Shown here: in pieces, positions 48,005-56,614 of the stretch | Position numbering within the stretch: the stretch's first letter is position 1 | Layout of the letters: each line of letters starts with the position of its first letter | Assembly (NCBI GenBank): GCA_934591745.1 | Contig: CAKTPQ010000004.1 | Coordinates: 1-64,000, forward strand | Source: an uncultured Oscillospiraceae bacterium | GTDB taxonomy: Bacteria; Bacillota; Clostridia; Oscillospirales; Oscillospiraceae | Direction: 5' to 3' | Length of the DNA stretch: 64,000 nt | Translations under genes and position numbers: made by a program | Notes under the pieces: model-generated | What the model was told of the DNA's origin: nothing | Database searches by the model: none | Seen by the model: only the letters and a program-made list of their open reading frames with translations

Positions 48005-48544
48005 ATGAAGTTCACATTCGCCTGCAAGAAGATCTCCCTCAACGACTCCATCAAGGAATACGCGGAAAAGAAGATCAGCAAGCTGGATAAGTATTTTCCG
48101 GAGGAGGCAGACGCCTTTGTGACCTTTGCCGTGGAGAAGAAGAACCGCTGCGTGGTAGAGCTGACCATCCGCAGCACCAACGGCACGTTGTTCCGCGCCC
48201 AGACGGAGGACCCCGACGGCGACATGCGCGGCGCCATTGACGAGGCTGTCAGCTTTATCGACCGCCGCATCCGCAAGAACAAGACGCGGCTGGCCAAGAA
48301 CCTGCGGCCCGACGCGCTGGTCTCCTCCGTTCCCGCAGAGTTCGACGTGGTGGAGGACAACGACTTCGACATCATCCGCACCAAGCGCTTTGCCGTCAAG
48401 CCCATGACCACCGACGAGGCCATCCTGCAGATGAACCTGCTGGATCACTCGTTCTATGTGTTCCGCCGCATTGACGACAACGTTATCTGCGTGGTGTACC
48501 ACCGCCACAACGGCGGCTACGGCCTCATCGAGGCGGTGGAGTGA
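48005..48544 (+). CDS. hpf: Long-form ribosome hibernation promoting factor
   Basis: 179 residues, the long form. The N-terminal beta-alpha domain (MKFTFACKKISLNDSIKEYAEKK) binds the 30S decoding site. A ~35-residue linker leads to the C-terminal dimerisation domain (KRFAVKPMTTDEAILQMNLL, then HSFYVFRRIDDNVICVVYHR). It dimerises 70S ribosomes into inactive 100S particles under stress or stationary phase. It is monocistronic, with GAAAGGAGC upstream and a terminator after. Confidence 0.96.
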   Translation: MKFTFACKKISLNDSIKEYAEKKISKLDKYFPEEADAFVTFAVEKKNRCVVELTIRSTNGTLFRAQTEDPDGDMRGAIDEAVSFIDRRIRKNKTRLAKNLRPDALVSSVPAEFDVVEDNDFDIIRTKRFAVKPMTTDEAILQMNLLDHSFYVFRRIDDNVICVVYHRHNGGYGLIEAVE

Positions 48545-48560
48545 TAGATCGCATTCCCGA

Positions 48561-48586
48561 AGGGGCGGCGCAGCCGCCCCTTTTTT
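48561..48586 (+). terminator. Terminator of hpf
   Basis: An 8-bp GC stem (GGGGCGGC / GCCGCCCC), GCA loop, six T residues. It abuts the -35 of the next promoter. Confidence 0.92.
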
Positions 48587-48587
48587 C

Positions 48588-48616
48588 TTGCAAAAATCCC
48601 GCCCATCCGCCATAAT
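48588..48616 (+). promoter_or_regulatory. Promoter of the iron alcohol dehydrogenase gene
   Basis: TTGCAA (48588-48593), a 17-nt spacer and CATAAT (48611-48616), 26 nt before the GTG. Confidence 0.75.
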
Positions 48617-48641
48617 AGGGGAAACGAAAGGAGGCATCCCC

Positions 48642-49829
48642 GTGAACCTGCTCCACCTCTGGTACCGGATATACCAATGCATTTTCGGCCTGGGCGCCCG
48701 CCTGCTGCCCTGGCGCAGACCGGAGACAGTCACCGGCCCCGGCAGCCTCAGCTGCATCCCGTCCCTCCTGACGAAGTACGGCGCCCGCCGCCCGCTGGTA
48801 GTGGCCAGCCGCCGCCAGTGCGCCGACCCCGCCTTTCAGCAGATGCTCTCCCAATTGGAGGGCTATGCTCTGTTCTCCGACATACAGCCCAACCCGCCGG
48901 TGTCCGCCGTGGAGGCCGCCACCGCGCTGTACCGCCGGGAGGGCTGCGACAGTCTGGTGGCCGTAGGCGGCGGCAGCCCCATGGACACCGCCAAGGCCGC
49001 GGCGGCGCTGCTGGTCAGGCCCGACAGAACACTCCCCCAGCTGGCCGGCCTCCTGAAGGTGCGCCGCCCCATCCCGCCCTTCATCGCCGTGCCCACCACT
49101 GCCGGCACCGGCTCGGAGACCACCATCGCCGCCGTCGTCACCGGCGCGGACCACCACAAGTACGCCGTCAGCGACCTGTGCCTCATCCCCCGCTGCGCCG
49201 TGCTGGACCCGCTGCTCACCGTGTCTCTGCCGCCCCGCACCACTGCCGAGACGGGCATGGACGCCCTGACCCACGCGGTGGAGGCCTGCCTCAGCCGCTT
49301 TTACCCCACCCGCGAGACTGACCGGCTGGCAGAGCAGGCCGTTGTCACCATCTTCCGCACACTGGAGCACGCCTGTGCCCACGGCGGCGACGTGGATGCC
49401 CGGCAGGCGCTGCTCACCGCCTCCTATCAGGCCGGCGCCGCCTTCACCCGGGCCAGCGTGGGCAACGTCCACGCCATTGCCCACACGCTGGGCGGCCTGT
49501 ACGGCGTGGGCCACGGCCTTGCCAACGCGGTGCTGCTGCCCGTGGTCCTCCGGGACTACGGCCCGGCGGCCCATCGGAAGCTGGCCCGTCTGGCGGAGTT
49601 GGTGGGTCTCACCGGCGGCACCGATGCGGAGAAGGCCAACGCCTTCATTGACGCCGTTCTGGCCATGAACGCCCGGCTGGGCATCCCCACCGGCTTTTCC
49701 TGCATCCGGGAGGAGGACCTGCCCCAGATGGCCGCCTGGGCCGCGGCGGAGGCCAACCCCACCTACCCCGTGCCGGTGATCTACGACCGCGCCCGCTTTA
49801 TCCGGGTCTTCCGGCAGGTCATGCAGTGA
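48642..49829 (+). CDS. Iron-containing alcohol dehydrogenase
   Basis: 395 residues from a GTG with AAAGGAGG upstream. NAD(P)-binding motif VAVGGGSPMDTAKAAA; substrate and metal region PTTAGTGSETT, ETGMDALTHAVEAC (metal Asp/His) and GNVHAIAHTLGGLYGVGHGLANA (metal His residues). The N-terminus has an extra hydrophobic stretch (NLLHLWYRIYQCIFGLGARLLPW) before the usual start of the fold. Group III ADHs interconvert alcohols and aldehydes, commonly in fermentation; the exact substrate cannot be told from sequence. Stands alone between terminators. Confidence 0.92.
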   Translation: MNLLHLWYRIYQCIFGLGARLLPWRRPETVTGPGSLSCIPSLLTKYGARRPLVVASRRQCADPAFQQMLSQLEGYALFSDIQPNPPVSAVEAATALYRREGCDSLVAVGGGSPMDTAKAAAALLVRPDRTLPQLAGLLKVRRPIPPFIAVPTTAGTGSETTIAAVVTGADHHKYAVSDLCLIPRCAVLDPLLTVSLPPRTTAETGMDALTHAVEACLSRFYPTRETDRLAEQAVVTIFRTLEHACAHGGDVDARQALLTASYQAGAAFTRASVGNVHAIAHTLGGLYGVGHGLANAVLLPVVLRDYGPAAHRKLARLAELVGLTGGTDAEKANAFIDAVLAMNARLGIPTGFSCIREEDLPQMAAWAAAEANPTYPVPVIYDRARFIRVFRQVMQ

Positions 49830-49838
49830 ACAAAACCG

Positions 49839-49877
49839 CAGAAAGGGCCGGACGCCTTTGGCGTCCGGCCCTTTCTG
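49839..49877. terminator. Bidirectional terminator
   Basis: An 18-bp perfect stem (CAGAAAGGGCCGGACGCC and its complement) with a TTT loop, between the convergent ADH gene and the small minus-strand gene. Confidence 0.88.
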
Positions 49878-49909
49878 TATGGTAAAGAGAGAAAAGGGAA
49901 GAGTTGGTG

Positions 49910-50095
49910 TTACAGCAGCGTACACAGCAGGTTCAGCTCCGCCACGAACCACACCGGAAACAGCATGGCGCACACGCGGGCCACCGGGGTGATGTTCCCC
50001 GTCAGCAGGCATGCCATCGTATAGACGATCATGGCGGTGACCACCACGGCGGCGATGGCCAGCAGGGAAACAGTGGAAGACTTGGTTTTTGTCAT
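49910..50095 (-). CDS. Small two-helix membrane protein, divergent from a LysR regulator
   Basis: 61 residues starting MTKTKSSTVSLLAIAAVVVT, with AAAGGAGTTG upstream. Two TM helices (about 9-30 and 38-57) are joined by a short GNITPVARV loop; it ends ELNLLCTLL. I do not recognise it. It is transcribed divergently from the LysR gene, and the two promoters share -35 sequence, so it is the natural candidate target of that regulator. A bidirectional terminator follows it. Confidence 0.7.
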   Translation of the reverse strand: MTKTKSSTVSLLAIAAVVVTAMIVYTMACLLTGNITPVARVCAMLFPVWFVAELNLLCTLL

Positions 50096-50126
50096 AGGGA
50101 ACAACTCCTTTCTTGTTTGTGGCCCC

Positions 50127-50155
50127 ATCATAGCACCAAAATTTATACTTGTAAA
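50127..50155 (-). promoter_or_regulatory. Promoter of the small membrane protein
   Basis: On the minus strand, TTTACA (50155-50150), a 17-nt spacer and TATGAT (50132-50127) with a TGC extended -10. Confidence 0.75.
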
Positions 50156-50177
50156 ATTGATTATTAACGCGTATAAT
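50149..50177 (+). promoter_or_regulatory. Promoter of the LysR gene
   Basis: TTGTAA (50149-50154), a 17-nt spacer and TATAAT (50172-50177). Its -35 overlaps the -35 of the divergent promoter by 5 nt. Confidence 0.75.
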
Positions 50178-50193
50178 ATAGATGAAAGCTATA
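50177..50193. promoter_or_regulatory. Putative LysR-type operator
   Basis: Dyad TATAG-N7-CTATA starting at the last base of the LysR -10 element, a placement suited to autorepression. The spacing resembles, but is not identical to, the T-N11-A pattern. Confidence 0.5.
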
Positions 50194-50207
50194 ATTGGAG
50201 GACGCCA

Positions 50208-51107
50208 ATGACCACACTCGATATTGAAACTTTCTTCGCTGTGCTGGATCACGGCACCATGACGGCAGCGGCAGAAGCGCTGTTCATTACCCAGCCCACC
50301 CTGACGGCCCGGCTCCAGGCGCTGGAGTCGGAGGTCGGCGCGCCCCTGTTCCAGCGGGGCAAGGGCCAGCGCCACATCACTCTGACGGAGGCAGGCCAGC
50401 GGTTCCTGCCTCTGGCCCGCCGGTGGCAGAACCTGCTGACGGAGACGCAGACATTTTCCTCCGCCGGCCGCCGGGAATTTCTTCACGTTATTGCGGCCTA
50501 TACCGCCAACCAGTACATCCTGCCCCCGGTGTACCAGCGCTTTCTGGAGCGTGAGCTGCCGGTATCCCTGTGGGTGGAGACTATGCGTACCTACGAGGCG
50601 GTGACGGCGGTGGCCCGGGGCGACGCGGACATGGCCATCGTGGACGGCGGCCTGCACTACGACCTGCAGATCGAGGCCCGGCCCCTGTTCCGCGAGTCCT
50701 TCTTCCTGGTGGTGCCGCTGGATCTGGAGCTGCCGGACACGGTGCATCCCTCCATGCTCCATGTGGAGGATGAGATACTGGTCTCCGGCCAGCCGGAGAT
50801 CCTCCAGTGGCACGACTGCTGGTTTGGCGTGGACGCCCGTCCGCTGCTGTATACCGACATTCCCCAGCTGGCGGAGACACTGCCCTCCTGTGGGCGGCGC
50901 TGGGTCATCTGTCCTGCCGCGGCCGCGGCCTATTCTGTCCGCCAGTACGGCACCGTCCGCGCCCTGCGTCTGGACGAAGCCCCCGCCGACCGCACATTTT
51001 ACCTGGTGACGCCCAAGGGCCGTCCCCTCTCCGATGCGTCGGAGCAGCTGCTGACCGACCTCCAGGCCCACCTCCGCACCGTGGATGGCATCCATTTATT
51101 TGAATAA
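50208..51107 (+). CDS. LysR-family transcriptional regulator
   Basis: 299 residues with TTGGAGGAC upstream. N-terminal winged helix-turn-helix (TLDIETFFAVLDHGTMTAAA, LFITQPTLTARLQALE, LFQRGKG). The effector domain spans about 90-295 (DADMAIVDGGLHYDLQ, PLFRESFFLVVP). The ligand is unknown. It is divergent from the small membrane protein gene with overlapping -35 elements, the classic LysR arrangement. Confidence 0.93.
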   Translation: MTTLDIETFFAVLDHGTMTAAAEALFITQPTLTARLQALESEVGAPLFQRGKGQRHITLTEAGQRFLPLARRWQNLLTETQTFSSAGRREFLHVIAAYTANQYILPPVYQRFLERELPVSLWVETMRTYEAVTAVARGDADMAIVDGGLHYDLQIEARPLFRESFFLVVPLDLELPDTVHPSMLHVEDEILVSGQPEILQWHDCWFGVDARPLLYTDIPQLAETLPSCGRRWVICPAAAAAYSVRQYGTVRALRLDEAPADRTFYLVTPKGRPLSDASEQLLTDLQAHLRTVDGIHLFE

Positions 51108-51151
51108 AAACAGGGTCTGCGCACACAGTGCGCGGACCCTGTTTCTTTTTT
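51108..51151. terminator. Bidirectional terminator between lysR and HAD genes
   Basis: A 17-bp stem with one G.T pair (AAACAGGGTCTGCGCAC and partner), ACA loop, and a T-run (51146-51151). A-rich on the other side, so it can also end the minus-strand HAD transcript. Confidence 0.88.
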
Positions 51152-51157
51152 GCCGCT

Positions 51158-52039
51158 TCACTCGAACAGGCCCACCTGCTCCGGCAGGTCGCCCCGCCCG
51201 ATGGCCTGCAGCTGCTGGGCATTCTCGGCGGTAAGGGCGTCGCTGATGGCCATTTTCCGGATGATGTTCTTCACGGTGCCGTCCAGTCCCGTGCCCTCCC
51301 GATAGTCGGCGGGGAAGATGAAGTCCACCCGTCCCTTGCTCAGCAGGTCCTCCACACCGGCCCGGTTGCCGGCCTGATACACGGCGATGGCCTGCCCGCC
51401 GTAGGCCCGCATCATCTTCATGCACGGCACATCGGAAAGACCGTCTCCCACATAGATCATGTTGGTGAAGGGAATGCGCTTGCTGTCGTCGGGCATGGAG
51501 TCGTTCAGCGTCTTGTCGTCGGACACGTCCAGCACGCCCTTGTTGATGCGGTAGACGAACTGGGTCTTGTTGGTAAAGTTGACGTCCAGCTTGGGCCATG
51601 TAGCCAGCCCCTCCTCGTTGTAGAAGAACTCGCAGGCGTAGATCTCCCGGAACTCATGGGCGATGCCGCTGCCCTCGATGATCTCCCGCAGGCCGGAGGA
51701 AATGACGTAGTGCTCGATGGTGACGCCCTGCGCCTCACCGAATTCGTTGATGCGCCGGAACCACTCCCGCACGCCGGGGAACAGCTCCATGCTGTGGCCG
51801 CAGCGCACCAGAAACTCCCGGTCCAGCCGCTTTCCCTGGGCGCGGCACTCCTCGATCATGGTGTACATGTAGGCCAGCAGGCCGTCCATCCGGTTGTCCC
51901 GTCCGAAGGTGTTGGCCTTGTACCAGAACTCCGCCGGTGTGTACCCCAGCGCCGGGATAAAGGCGTAGTCCTCCATGTCGGTGGTACACAGCGTCTTATC
52001 GAAATCGTACAGCAGCGCGATAATGGGTCTGTCCGTCAT
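51158..52039 (-). CDS. HAD-superfamily phosphatase
   Basis: 293 residues starting MTDRPIIALLYDFDKTLCTTD. HAD motif I is YDFDKTL (nucleophile and acid/base Asp), motif II the Ser in YVISSGLREII, motif III the Lys in SKRIPFTNMIY and motif IV VGDGLSDVP. A helical C1 cap lies at about 30-100. The substrate is unknown; it resembles phosphoserine phosphatase-like HADs. It follows divIVA on the same strand but after a strong terminator, so it is either expressed by readthrough or from a promoter I cannot see. Confidence 0.85.
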   Translation of the reverse strand: MTDRPIIALLYDFDKTLCTTDMEDYAFIPALGYTPAEFWYKANTFGRDNRMDGLLAYMYTMIEECRAQGKRLDREFLVRCGHSMELFPGVREWFRRINEFGEAQGVTIEHYVISSGLREIIEGSGIAHEFREIYACEFFYNEEGLATWPKLDVNFTNKTQFVYRINKGVLDVSDDKTLNDSMPDDSKRIPFTNMIYVGDGLSDVPCMKMMRAYGGQAIAVYQAGNRAGVEDLLSKGRVDFIFPADYREGTGLDGTVKNIIRKMAISDALTAENAQQLQAIGRGDLPEQVGLFE

Positions 52040-52103
52040 CCACTCTCCTCCTTGTCATGTCTCCGCCGCCGCGTTCTTCACGGCCCGCCGGCGGTATCTC
52101 CTG

Positions 52104-52130
52104 AAAAAAGGCGGCCGAAGGCCGCCTTTT
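52104..52130 (-). terminator. Terminator after divIVA
   Basis: An 11-bp stem (AAAAGGCGGCC / GGCCGCCTTTT) with a 3-nt loop and a T-run on the minus strand. Confidence 0.88.
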
Positions 52131-52143
52131 CGGTTGTCCTGTG

Positions 52144-52842
52144 TTATTCCTTGCCCTTGTAGTTCCGTCCGAACTTCAGCTCGCCCAGATCGAAGGAAAA
52201 CTCACTGGGCGCGGCACTGCCGTTCACCGGCGGGAACTTGATGGTAGGCTCGTCGGCGGCCTCCGCCGTCTCCGGCTTTGCCTCCTCCTGTGCCGGGGTA
52301 TCGAACTGGGTCAGGATGTCCTGCTCGATGGTCTCCACGGCCTCGTCAGCCTGGGCGGCCTCCGCCGCCGGTGCCGCGGGCGCCAGCTCCAGCTCCGGCA
52401 GCGTCTGCAAAAACGCGGACTGCGCCTGACACAGCTCATCGGAGCGGCGGATGAAGTCCGCCAGCTTCTCCTGCGCCATCACCAGCTTCTGCTGGGCGGC
52501 CTTCTTCTCATCGTCCAGCCGCCGCACCTCGGCCTCTGCCTCGGCCTTGGCGTCCGCCAGCAGCTGATCCTTCTCGGCCTGCGCCTCCTGCACCAGCTTG
52601 GCGGCCATCTTCTGGGCCGTCAGCAGCGTCTGACGCATGGCATCCTCGGTGGAGCGGTACTCCTCCACCTTCTCCGCCAGCACCTTCAGCTTGGCTTTCA
52701 GCGTCACATTTTCCTTGTACAGCGCGGTGTAGTCCTCGGTCAGCGCGTCCAGGAACTCGTCCACGGCGCTCATGCTGTACCCGCCGCCGCCGAACGACGC
52801 TTTGGGGAATACCTTCTCAGAAACTTCCTGTGGTGTAAACAT
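52144..52842 (-). CDS. divIVA: Cell division protein DivIVA
   Basis: 232 residues starting MFTPQEVSEKVFPKASFGGGGYS, the DivIVA membrane-binding N-terminus in which the usual lipid-inserting Phe-Arg is modified. SAVDEFLDALTEDYTALYKEN follows, then a long coiled coil (to about 145). An Ala/Glu-rich linker leads to a short conserved end (FDLGELKFGRNYKGK). DivIVA marks curved membrane at poles and septa. It lies 27 nt after sepF, as in many Firmicutes. Confidence 0.9.
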   Translation of the reverse strand: MFTPQEVSEKVFPKASFGGGGYSMSAVDEFLDALTEDYTALYKENVTLKAKLKVLAEKVEEYRSTEDAMRQTLLTAQKMAAKLVQEAQAEKDQLLADAKAEAEAEVRRLDDEKKAAQQKLVMAQEKLADFIRRSDELCQAQSAFLQTLPELELAPAAPAAEAAQADEAVETIEQDILTQFDTPAQEEAKPETAEAADEPTIKFPPVNGSAAPSEFSFDLGELKFGRNYKGKE

Positions 52843-52869
52843 GGATGATCCCTCCGATCCCTTTCTTTT

Positions 52870-53334
52870 TTACAGGTACAGGCCGTTGTTCTCCAGCTCA
52901 TCAATGAGATCGCCCATGATATCCACGGAGTACGGCGTGATGATGTAGGTGTTGGCCGCCACCTTCTTGATCTTGCCCTCACCGGCGTAGGCCACGCCGG
53001 ACAGGAAGTCGATGAGCCGCCGGGCCACGTCCTTATTGGTGGACTCCAGATTCAGCACCACCGTCCGCTTCTCCTTCAGGTGGTCGGCGATCTCGGAGGC
53101 GTTCTCAAAGCGCTCAGGCTTCACCAGCACCACCTTCAGCTGAGTGGTGGCGTGGATGTTCACCACCTTGTTGTGGCGGTCCTCACTGCGCCGCTCCTCA
53201 CTGCGGCGGTCCTCCTTACGGTCCTCGAACGGGGAACGGGACTCCTTGACAGGCTCCTCAAAATCGTCCTCGTAGTCGTAATCCTCGTCGTCGTAGGGAT
53301 GAATGATCTTTTTCAGCTCGTCCATGAAGCTCAT
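52870..53334 (-). CDS. sepF: Cell division protein SepF
   Basis: 154 residues starting MSFMDELKKIIHPYDDEDYD. An acidic/charged linker with RSEERRSEDRHN repeats leads to the SepF core: VVLVKPERFENASEIADHLK, VVLNLESTNKDVARRLIDFLSG and KVAANTYIITPYSVDI. SepF binds FtsZ and membranes and helps septum formation. The N-terminal amphipathic anchor is less basic than in Bacillus. It lies 18 nt after yggS. Confidence 0.95.
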   Translation of the reverse strand: MSFMDELKKIIHPYDDEDYDYEDDFEEPVKESRSPFEDRKEDRRSEERRSEDRHNKVVNIHATTQLKVVLVKPERFENASEIADHLKEKRTVVLNLESTNKDVARRLIDFLSGVAYAGEGKIKKVAANTYIITPYSVDIMGDLIDELENNGLYL

Positions 53335-53352
53335 CGAAAAATACCTCCCGCG

Positions 53353-54048
53353 TTATTTTGTGTAGTCTCTGGCGCCGAAAATGGCGGTACCCACGCGAAC
53401 CATATTGCTGCCCGCACGGATGGCGTCGGCGAAATCGCCGCTCATGCCCATGGAAAGACAATCTAATTCATTATTATACATTTTTTGATTTATGTCAACA
53501 TATAGGGCATGTACTTTTTCAAAATACACCATATTTTCCGCCTGGGTGGCGTCCGCCGGTGGAATGGTCATCAGACCCCGCACCCGTACATGGGACAGCT
53601 CCTTGGCCCGTGCGGCGGCCTCGGCCACCGCCTCCGGTGCGAAGCCGCTCTTGGCCGCCTCGCCGCCGATGTTCACCTCCAGCAGGATATCCTGCACGAT
53701 GCCCAGCTTTTCCGCCTGCCGCTGGATCTCCTCCAGCAGCTCCTGGGAGCCGACGGAGTGGATAAGCACGGCCTTGCCCACCACCTGCCTGACCTTGTTG
53801 CGCTGCAAATGGCCGATAAAGTGCAGCGGCGCGCCGTCGTAGGCGCTCTCCGCCAGCTTGGCCGTCATTTCCTGCACCCGGTTCTCACCCAGAGCGTCGA
53901 TGCCCGCCCGGATAGCCTCCTGACAGGCCGCCGCATCGTTCATTTTGCTGGCGCCCACCAGCGTGATGTCCGCGCCGGTGCGCCCTGTCTCCCGGGCCGC
54001 CTCGTCGATCTGGCGGCGGATCGCCGCAATATTTTCCGCAATAGACAT
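53353..54048 (-). CDS. yggS: PLP homeostasis protein YggS/YlmE
   Basis: 231 residues starting MSIAENIAAIRRQIDEAA, GAGGAG upstream. The PLP lysine is in LVGASKMNDAAACQEAI; other motifs are LGENRVQEM, HFIGHLQRNKVRQV, EVNIGGEAAKSG and LSMGMSGDFADAI. It is a PLP-binding protein without known enzyme activity that affects vitamin B6 and amino-acid pools. In the SK.N...... motif the usual SKT/SKF is SKM, a mild change. It is the standard partner of sepF. Confidence 0.95.
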   Translation of the reverse strand: MSIAENIAAIRRQIDEAARETGRTGADITLVGASKMNDAAACQEAIRAGIDALGENRVQEMTAKLAESAYDGAPLHFIGHLQRNKVRQVVGKAVLIHSVGSQELLEEIQRQAEKLGIVQDILLEVNIGGEAAKSGFAPEAVAEAAARAKELSHVRVRGLMTIPPADATQAENMVYFEKVHALYVDINQKMYNNELDCLSMGMSGDFADAIRAGSNMVRVGTAIFGARDYTK

Positions 54049-54091
54049 GAGAAGCTCCTCCTCTTTGTATTTCTGACCGGATCGTCGTCCG

Positions 54092-55303
54092 TTATCGTAT
54101 GACCTTTCCATCGCTGAGCGCACCGGCCGTGGCGATGACCTCATCGCCGACCCGCAGCGTCTGGGTGTCGGACGCTCCGTCGGCGGCGCGCACCAGCGCG
54201 TACCCCTGTCCCTGATACAGCACGGTCACGGGGCGGAAGGCGGCGGTGCTGCCGTCCACGCAGTAGACGCCGGTGACGCCCTCCTCGCTGACCCGCAGGG
54301 CATTGGACGGCACCCGCAGCCCCTCATAGGTGCGCAGGATCACGTCCGCCGCCTGATGCCGCAGCAGCGTGGTCTGCGCCAGATACTTCCTGCAGGACAG
54401 CGTTACAGCCGCCTGCCCGTTCTCCGCCGCCGACACGGACACCACCTGCATCCGCAGGTTCTGGTCAAACCCCTTGGCGAACCGGAGCGTCACGGTGCCC
54501 AGCGCCTTCAGCTGGGCGGCCTGCGCCTCCGGCAGCGACACCACGTAGTACCATGTGTCGCCGTAGATGAGCTTGCCCATGTTGCTCTCCGTCCCGGCGG
54601 GCTGGAGCCGCGCCAGCTTCCCCGGCGTCACGTCCTCCAGAAACGCCGTGGTCAGCACCGTCTCATACCCGTCGCACACGGCGGAGTACGTCCCCGCCGC
54701 CTTGGCGGTGATGGTGGCCGCGCCGGAGAGCGACGCCTTCAGGCTGCTGATCTGCCCCTCCACCGCCTTGATCTCCGTCTCGATCTCCTCCTGGGAGGTG
54801 TAGGGGTGGTCCCGTTTCAGCACAGCGGCCTTCAGCTGGGCGATGTCGCTGTCCGCGGCGGTGTAGTCGCCGCCGGTCAGGGCCTGCCGCAGCGTCAGGA
54901 TGTCGCCGGTGATGGACGTGTCCAGCTTCAGCGCCGCGTCCGGGTCCAGATAAGATGTCAGCGCGAACTGCAGCTGCTGGAGCTGCAGTCCCAGCGTCTC
55001 GATCTGGCTGACGGTCTGCAAAGCCCCGTCGTCGGCGTACACCGTGGCCAGCACCTGTCCCACGCCTACGCGCTGCCCCTCCTGCCGCTCCCGGCTGAGG
55101 GTGCCGCTCTGGGCGGGCAGCACCTCCTCGTCCCGCAGCAGCCAGCCGTTAAGGGCGATGGTGTCCTCCGCCTGTCCCTCCGTCACCAGCGTGGTGCTCA
55201 CCGGGTCGGACAGATAGTTGTACAGCTGCACGGCGAAATAGAGCAGCACCGCCGCCAGCACGGCGATGGGCAGTATTTTCATAAGGGGCGATGATCTTTT
55301 CAT
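54092..55303 (-). CDS. HlyD-like membrane-fusion/adaptor protein near sepF
   Basis: 403 residues. One TM helix (about 8-28, ILPIAVLAAVLLYFAVQLY) is followed by an extracytoplasmic region. A biotinyl-lipoyl-like half (LRDEEVLPAQSGTLSRERQEG and QRVGVGQVLATVY) flanks a coiled-coil hairpin (about 100-200), then beta-barrel segments ending GDEVIATAGALSDGKVIR. This is the layout of HlyD-family adaptors, but no transporter gene is next to it. Similar proteins are found beside sepF in clostridia, so a role in division or wall assembly is possible. It lies 43 nt before yggS. Confidence 0.8.
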   Translation of the reverse strand: MKRSSPLMKILPIAVLAAVLLYFAVQLYNYLSDPVSTTLVTEGQAEDTIALNGWLLRDEEVLPAQSGTLSRERQEGQRVGVGQVLATVYADDGALQTVSQIETLGLQLQQLQFALTSYLDPDAALKLDTSITGDILTLRQALTGGDYTAADSDIAQLKAAVLKRDHPYTSQEEIETEIKAVEGQISSLKASLSGAATITAKAAGTYSAVCDGYETVLTTAFLEDVTPGKLARLQPAGTESNMGKLIYGDTWYYVVSLPEAQAAQLKALGTVTLRFAKGFDQNLRMQVVSVSAAENGQAAVTLSCRKYLAQTTLLRHQAADVILRTYEGLRVPSNALRVSEEGVTGVYCVDGSTAAFRPVTVLYQGQGYALVRAADGASDTQTLRVGDEVIATAGALSDGKVIR

Positions 55304-55342
55304 GGTGCTTTCCTTTTATCGTCTGTATGTGCCTGCCGGAGG

Positions 55343-55585
55343 TCACACGGCGTCCGCCGCCTCGTCCTCCCGCAGCTCCACCGGCCGCAGCGGCGCGATG
55401 GTGGAAATGGCGTGCTTATAGATGACCTGCTGCTTTCCCTCGGAGTCCAGAATGACCACGAAGCAGTCAAAGCCGGTGATGGTGCCCCGCAGCTGGAATC
55501 CGTTGACCAGGAACATGGTCACGGGGATGTTCTGCTTCCGGGCGCGGGTGAGAAAGATCTCCTGAAGGTTGTTTGTCTTTTGCAT
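55343..55585 (-). CDS. hfq: RNA chaperone Hfq
   Basis: 80 residues starting [18 protein letters not shown]. Sm1 ([21 protein letters not shown]) and Sm2 ([13 protein letters not shown]) motifs are complete, including the YKHA segment. The hexamer binds sRNAs and A-rich RNAs. The C-tail is short and acidic, as in Gram-positive Hfq. It lies 58 nt after miaA, the conserved miaA-hfq order. Confidence 0.96.
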   Translation of the reverse strand: MQKTNNLQEIFLTRARKQNIPVTMFLVNGFQLRGTITGFDCFVVILDSEGKQQVIYKHAISTIAPLRPVELREDEAADAV

Positions 55586-55643
55586 ATCGTCTGCTCCTTT
55601 ATATCTGTGTGCGGACGATAGGCCTGTCCTCCGTCCGCCGCTT

Positions 55644-56588
55644 TCAGCATACGCCGGCGGCGGTGAGGAATTCTGTCGCATTTTGGAGAGCCTGCGGAAA
55701 ATCAGGCTCTTTTCCCCACAGGATCCAGTAGATATCGGGATTTCGCCGCAGCCATGTCAGCTGCCGCTTGGCGTACTGCCGGGAGCGGAGCTTGACCTCC
55801 TCCACGGCCTCCGCCTCGGTGGCCGTCCCGTCGGCCACCGCCAGAAACTGTTTGAATCCGATGGCCTGCAGGGCTGTGGCGTCCCTGGGCAGACCGCTGT
55901 CCAGCAGCCGCCGCACCTCGCCCAGCAGGCCCTGTGCCACCATGGCGTCCACCCGCCGGTCAATGCGGTCCCGCAGGTCCTGCCGGTCCTGAAAGCTCAG
56001 CCCGATATACAGCGCGTCGTACCGGTCGGGGGCCTCCCGGCTTTTCCGGTCGTGCTCGCTGATGGTTTCTCCCGTCTCGCGGTAGACCTCCAGCGCCCGC
56101 AGGATGCGCTTTTCATCCCGTAGGTGCAGCCGCGCCGCCGTTTCCGGGTCGACCTGCGCCAGCTCCGCCAGCAGCGCCGCCGCGCCCTCTTGGGCCAGCC
56201 GCTGCTGCAATTCCCGGCGCACCGCGCCGCCCTGCTGCCCGGCGGCAAATGTATGGCCCCGCACCAGCGCGTCCAGATACAGCCCGGTGCCGCCCACCAG
56301 AACGGGCAGCTTACCCCGGCGCAGGATATCCTGTATGCACCGGTCGGCCTCCTCCGTGAACCGGGACACCGACCAGTTCTCCGCCGGGTCGGCCACGCCG
56401 ATCATGTGGTGGGGCACGCCCTCCATTTCAGCCGGTGTGGGGGCGGCGGTGCCGATCTCCATGCCCCGGTAGATCTGCATGGAGTCCACGGACACCACCT
56501 CGCCGTTGAAGCGCACGGCCAGCGCCGCGCCCATTTTCGTCTTGCCCGACGCGGTAGGGCCCACCACGCAGACAACCCGCTGTGCCAT
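55644..56588 (-). CDS. miaA: tRNA dimethylallyltransferase
   Basis: 314 residues from the ATG at 56588, which has GGGAGGTGACGCA upstream; a longer reading would overlap mutL out of frame. Walker A is [11 protein letters not shown], followed by [25 protein letters not shown] and [13 protein letters not shown]. The C-terminal part has QAIGFKQF and [14 protein letters not shown]. It adds the dimethylallyl group to A37 of tRNAs reading UNN codons; miaB, at the head of this unit, adds the methylthio group to the same base. Confidence 0.96.
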   Translation of the reverse strand: MAQRVVCVVGPTASGKTKMGAALAVRFNGEVVSVDSMQIYRGMEIGTAAPTPAEMEGVPHHMIGVADPAENWSVSRFTEEADRCIQDILRRGKLPVLVGGTGLYLDALVRGHTFAAGQQGGAVRRELQQRLAQEGAAALLAELAQVDPETAARLHLRDEKRILRALEVYRETGETISEHDRKSREAPDRYDALYIGLSFQDRQDLRDRIDRRVDAMVAQGLLGEVRRLLDSGLPRDATALQAIGFKQFLAVADGTATEAEAVEEVKLRSRQYAKRQLTWLRRNPDIYWILWGKEPDFPQALQNATEFLTAAGVC

Positions 56589-56614
56589 TGCGTCACCTCC
56601 CGTATGCCAAGGGG

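Noticed and set aside
49910-50095. Small membrane protein as a type I toxin
   Set aside because: It has a normal Shine-Dalgarno and a divergent LysR gene, and no antisense RNA promoter is visible. The loop between helices and the length are not typical of known toxins, so I left the function open.
54092-55303. HlyD-like protein as part of an export system
   Set aside because: No ABC transporter or outer-membrane partner adjoins it; the neighbours are yggS-sepF-divIVA on one side and hfq on the other.
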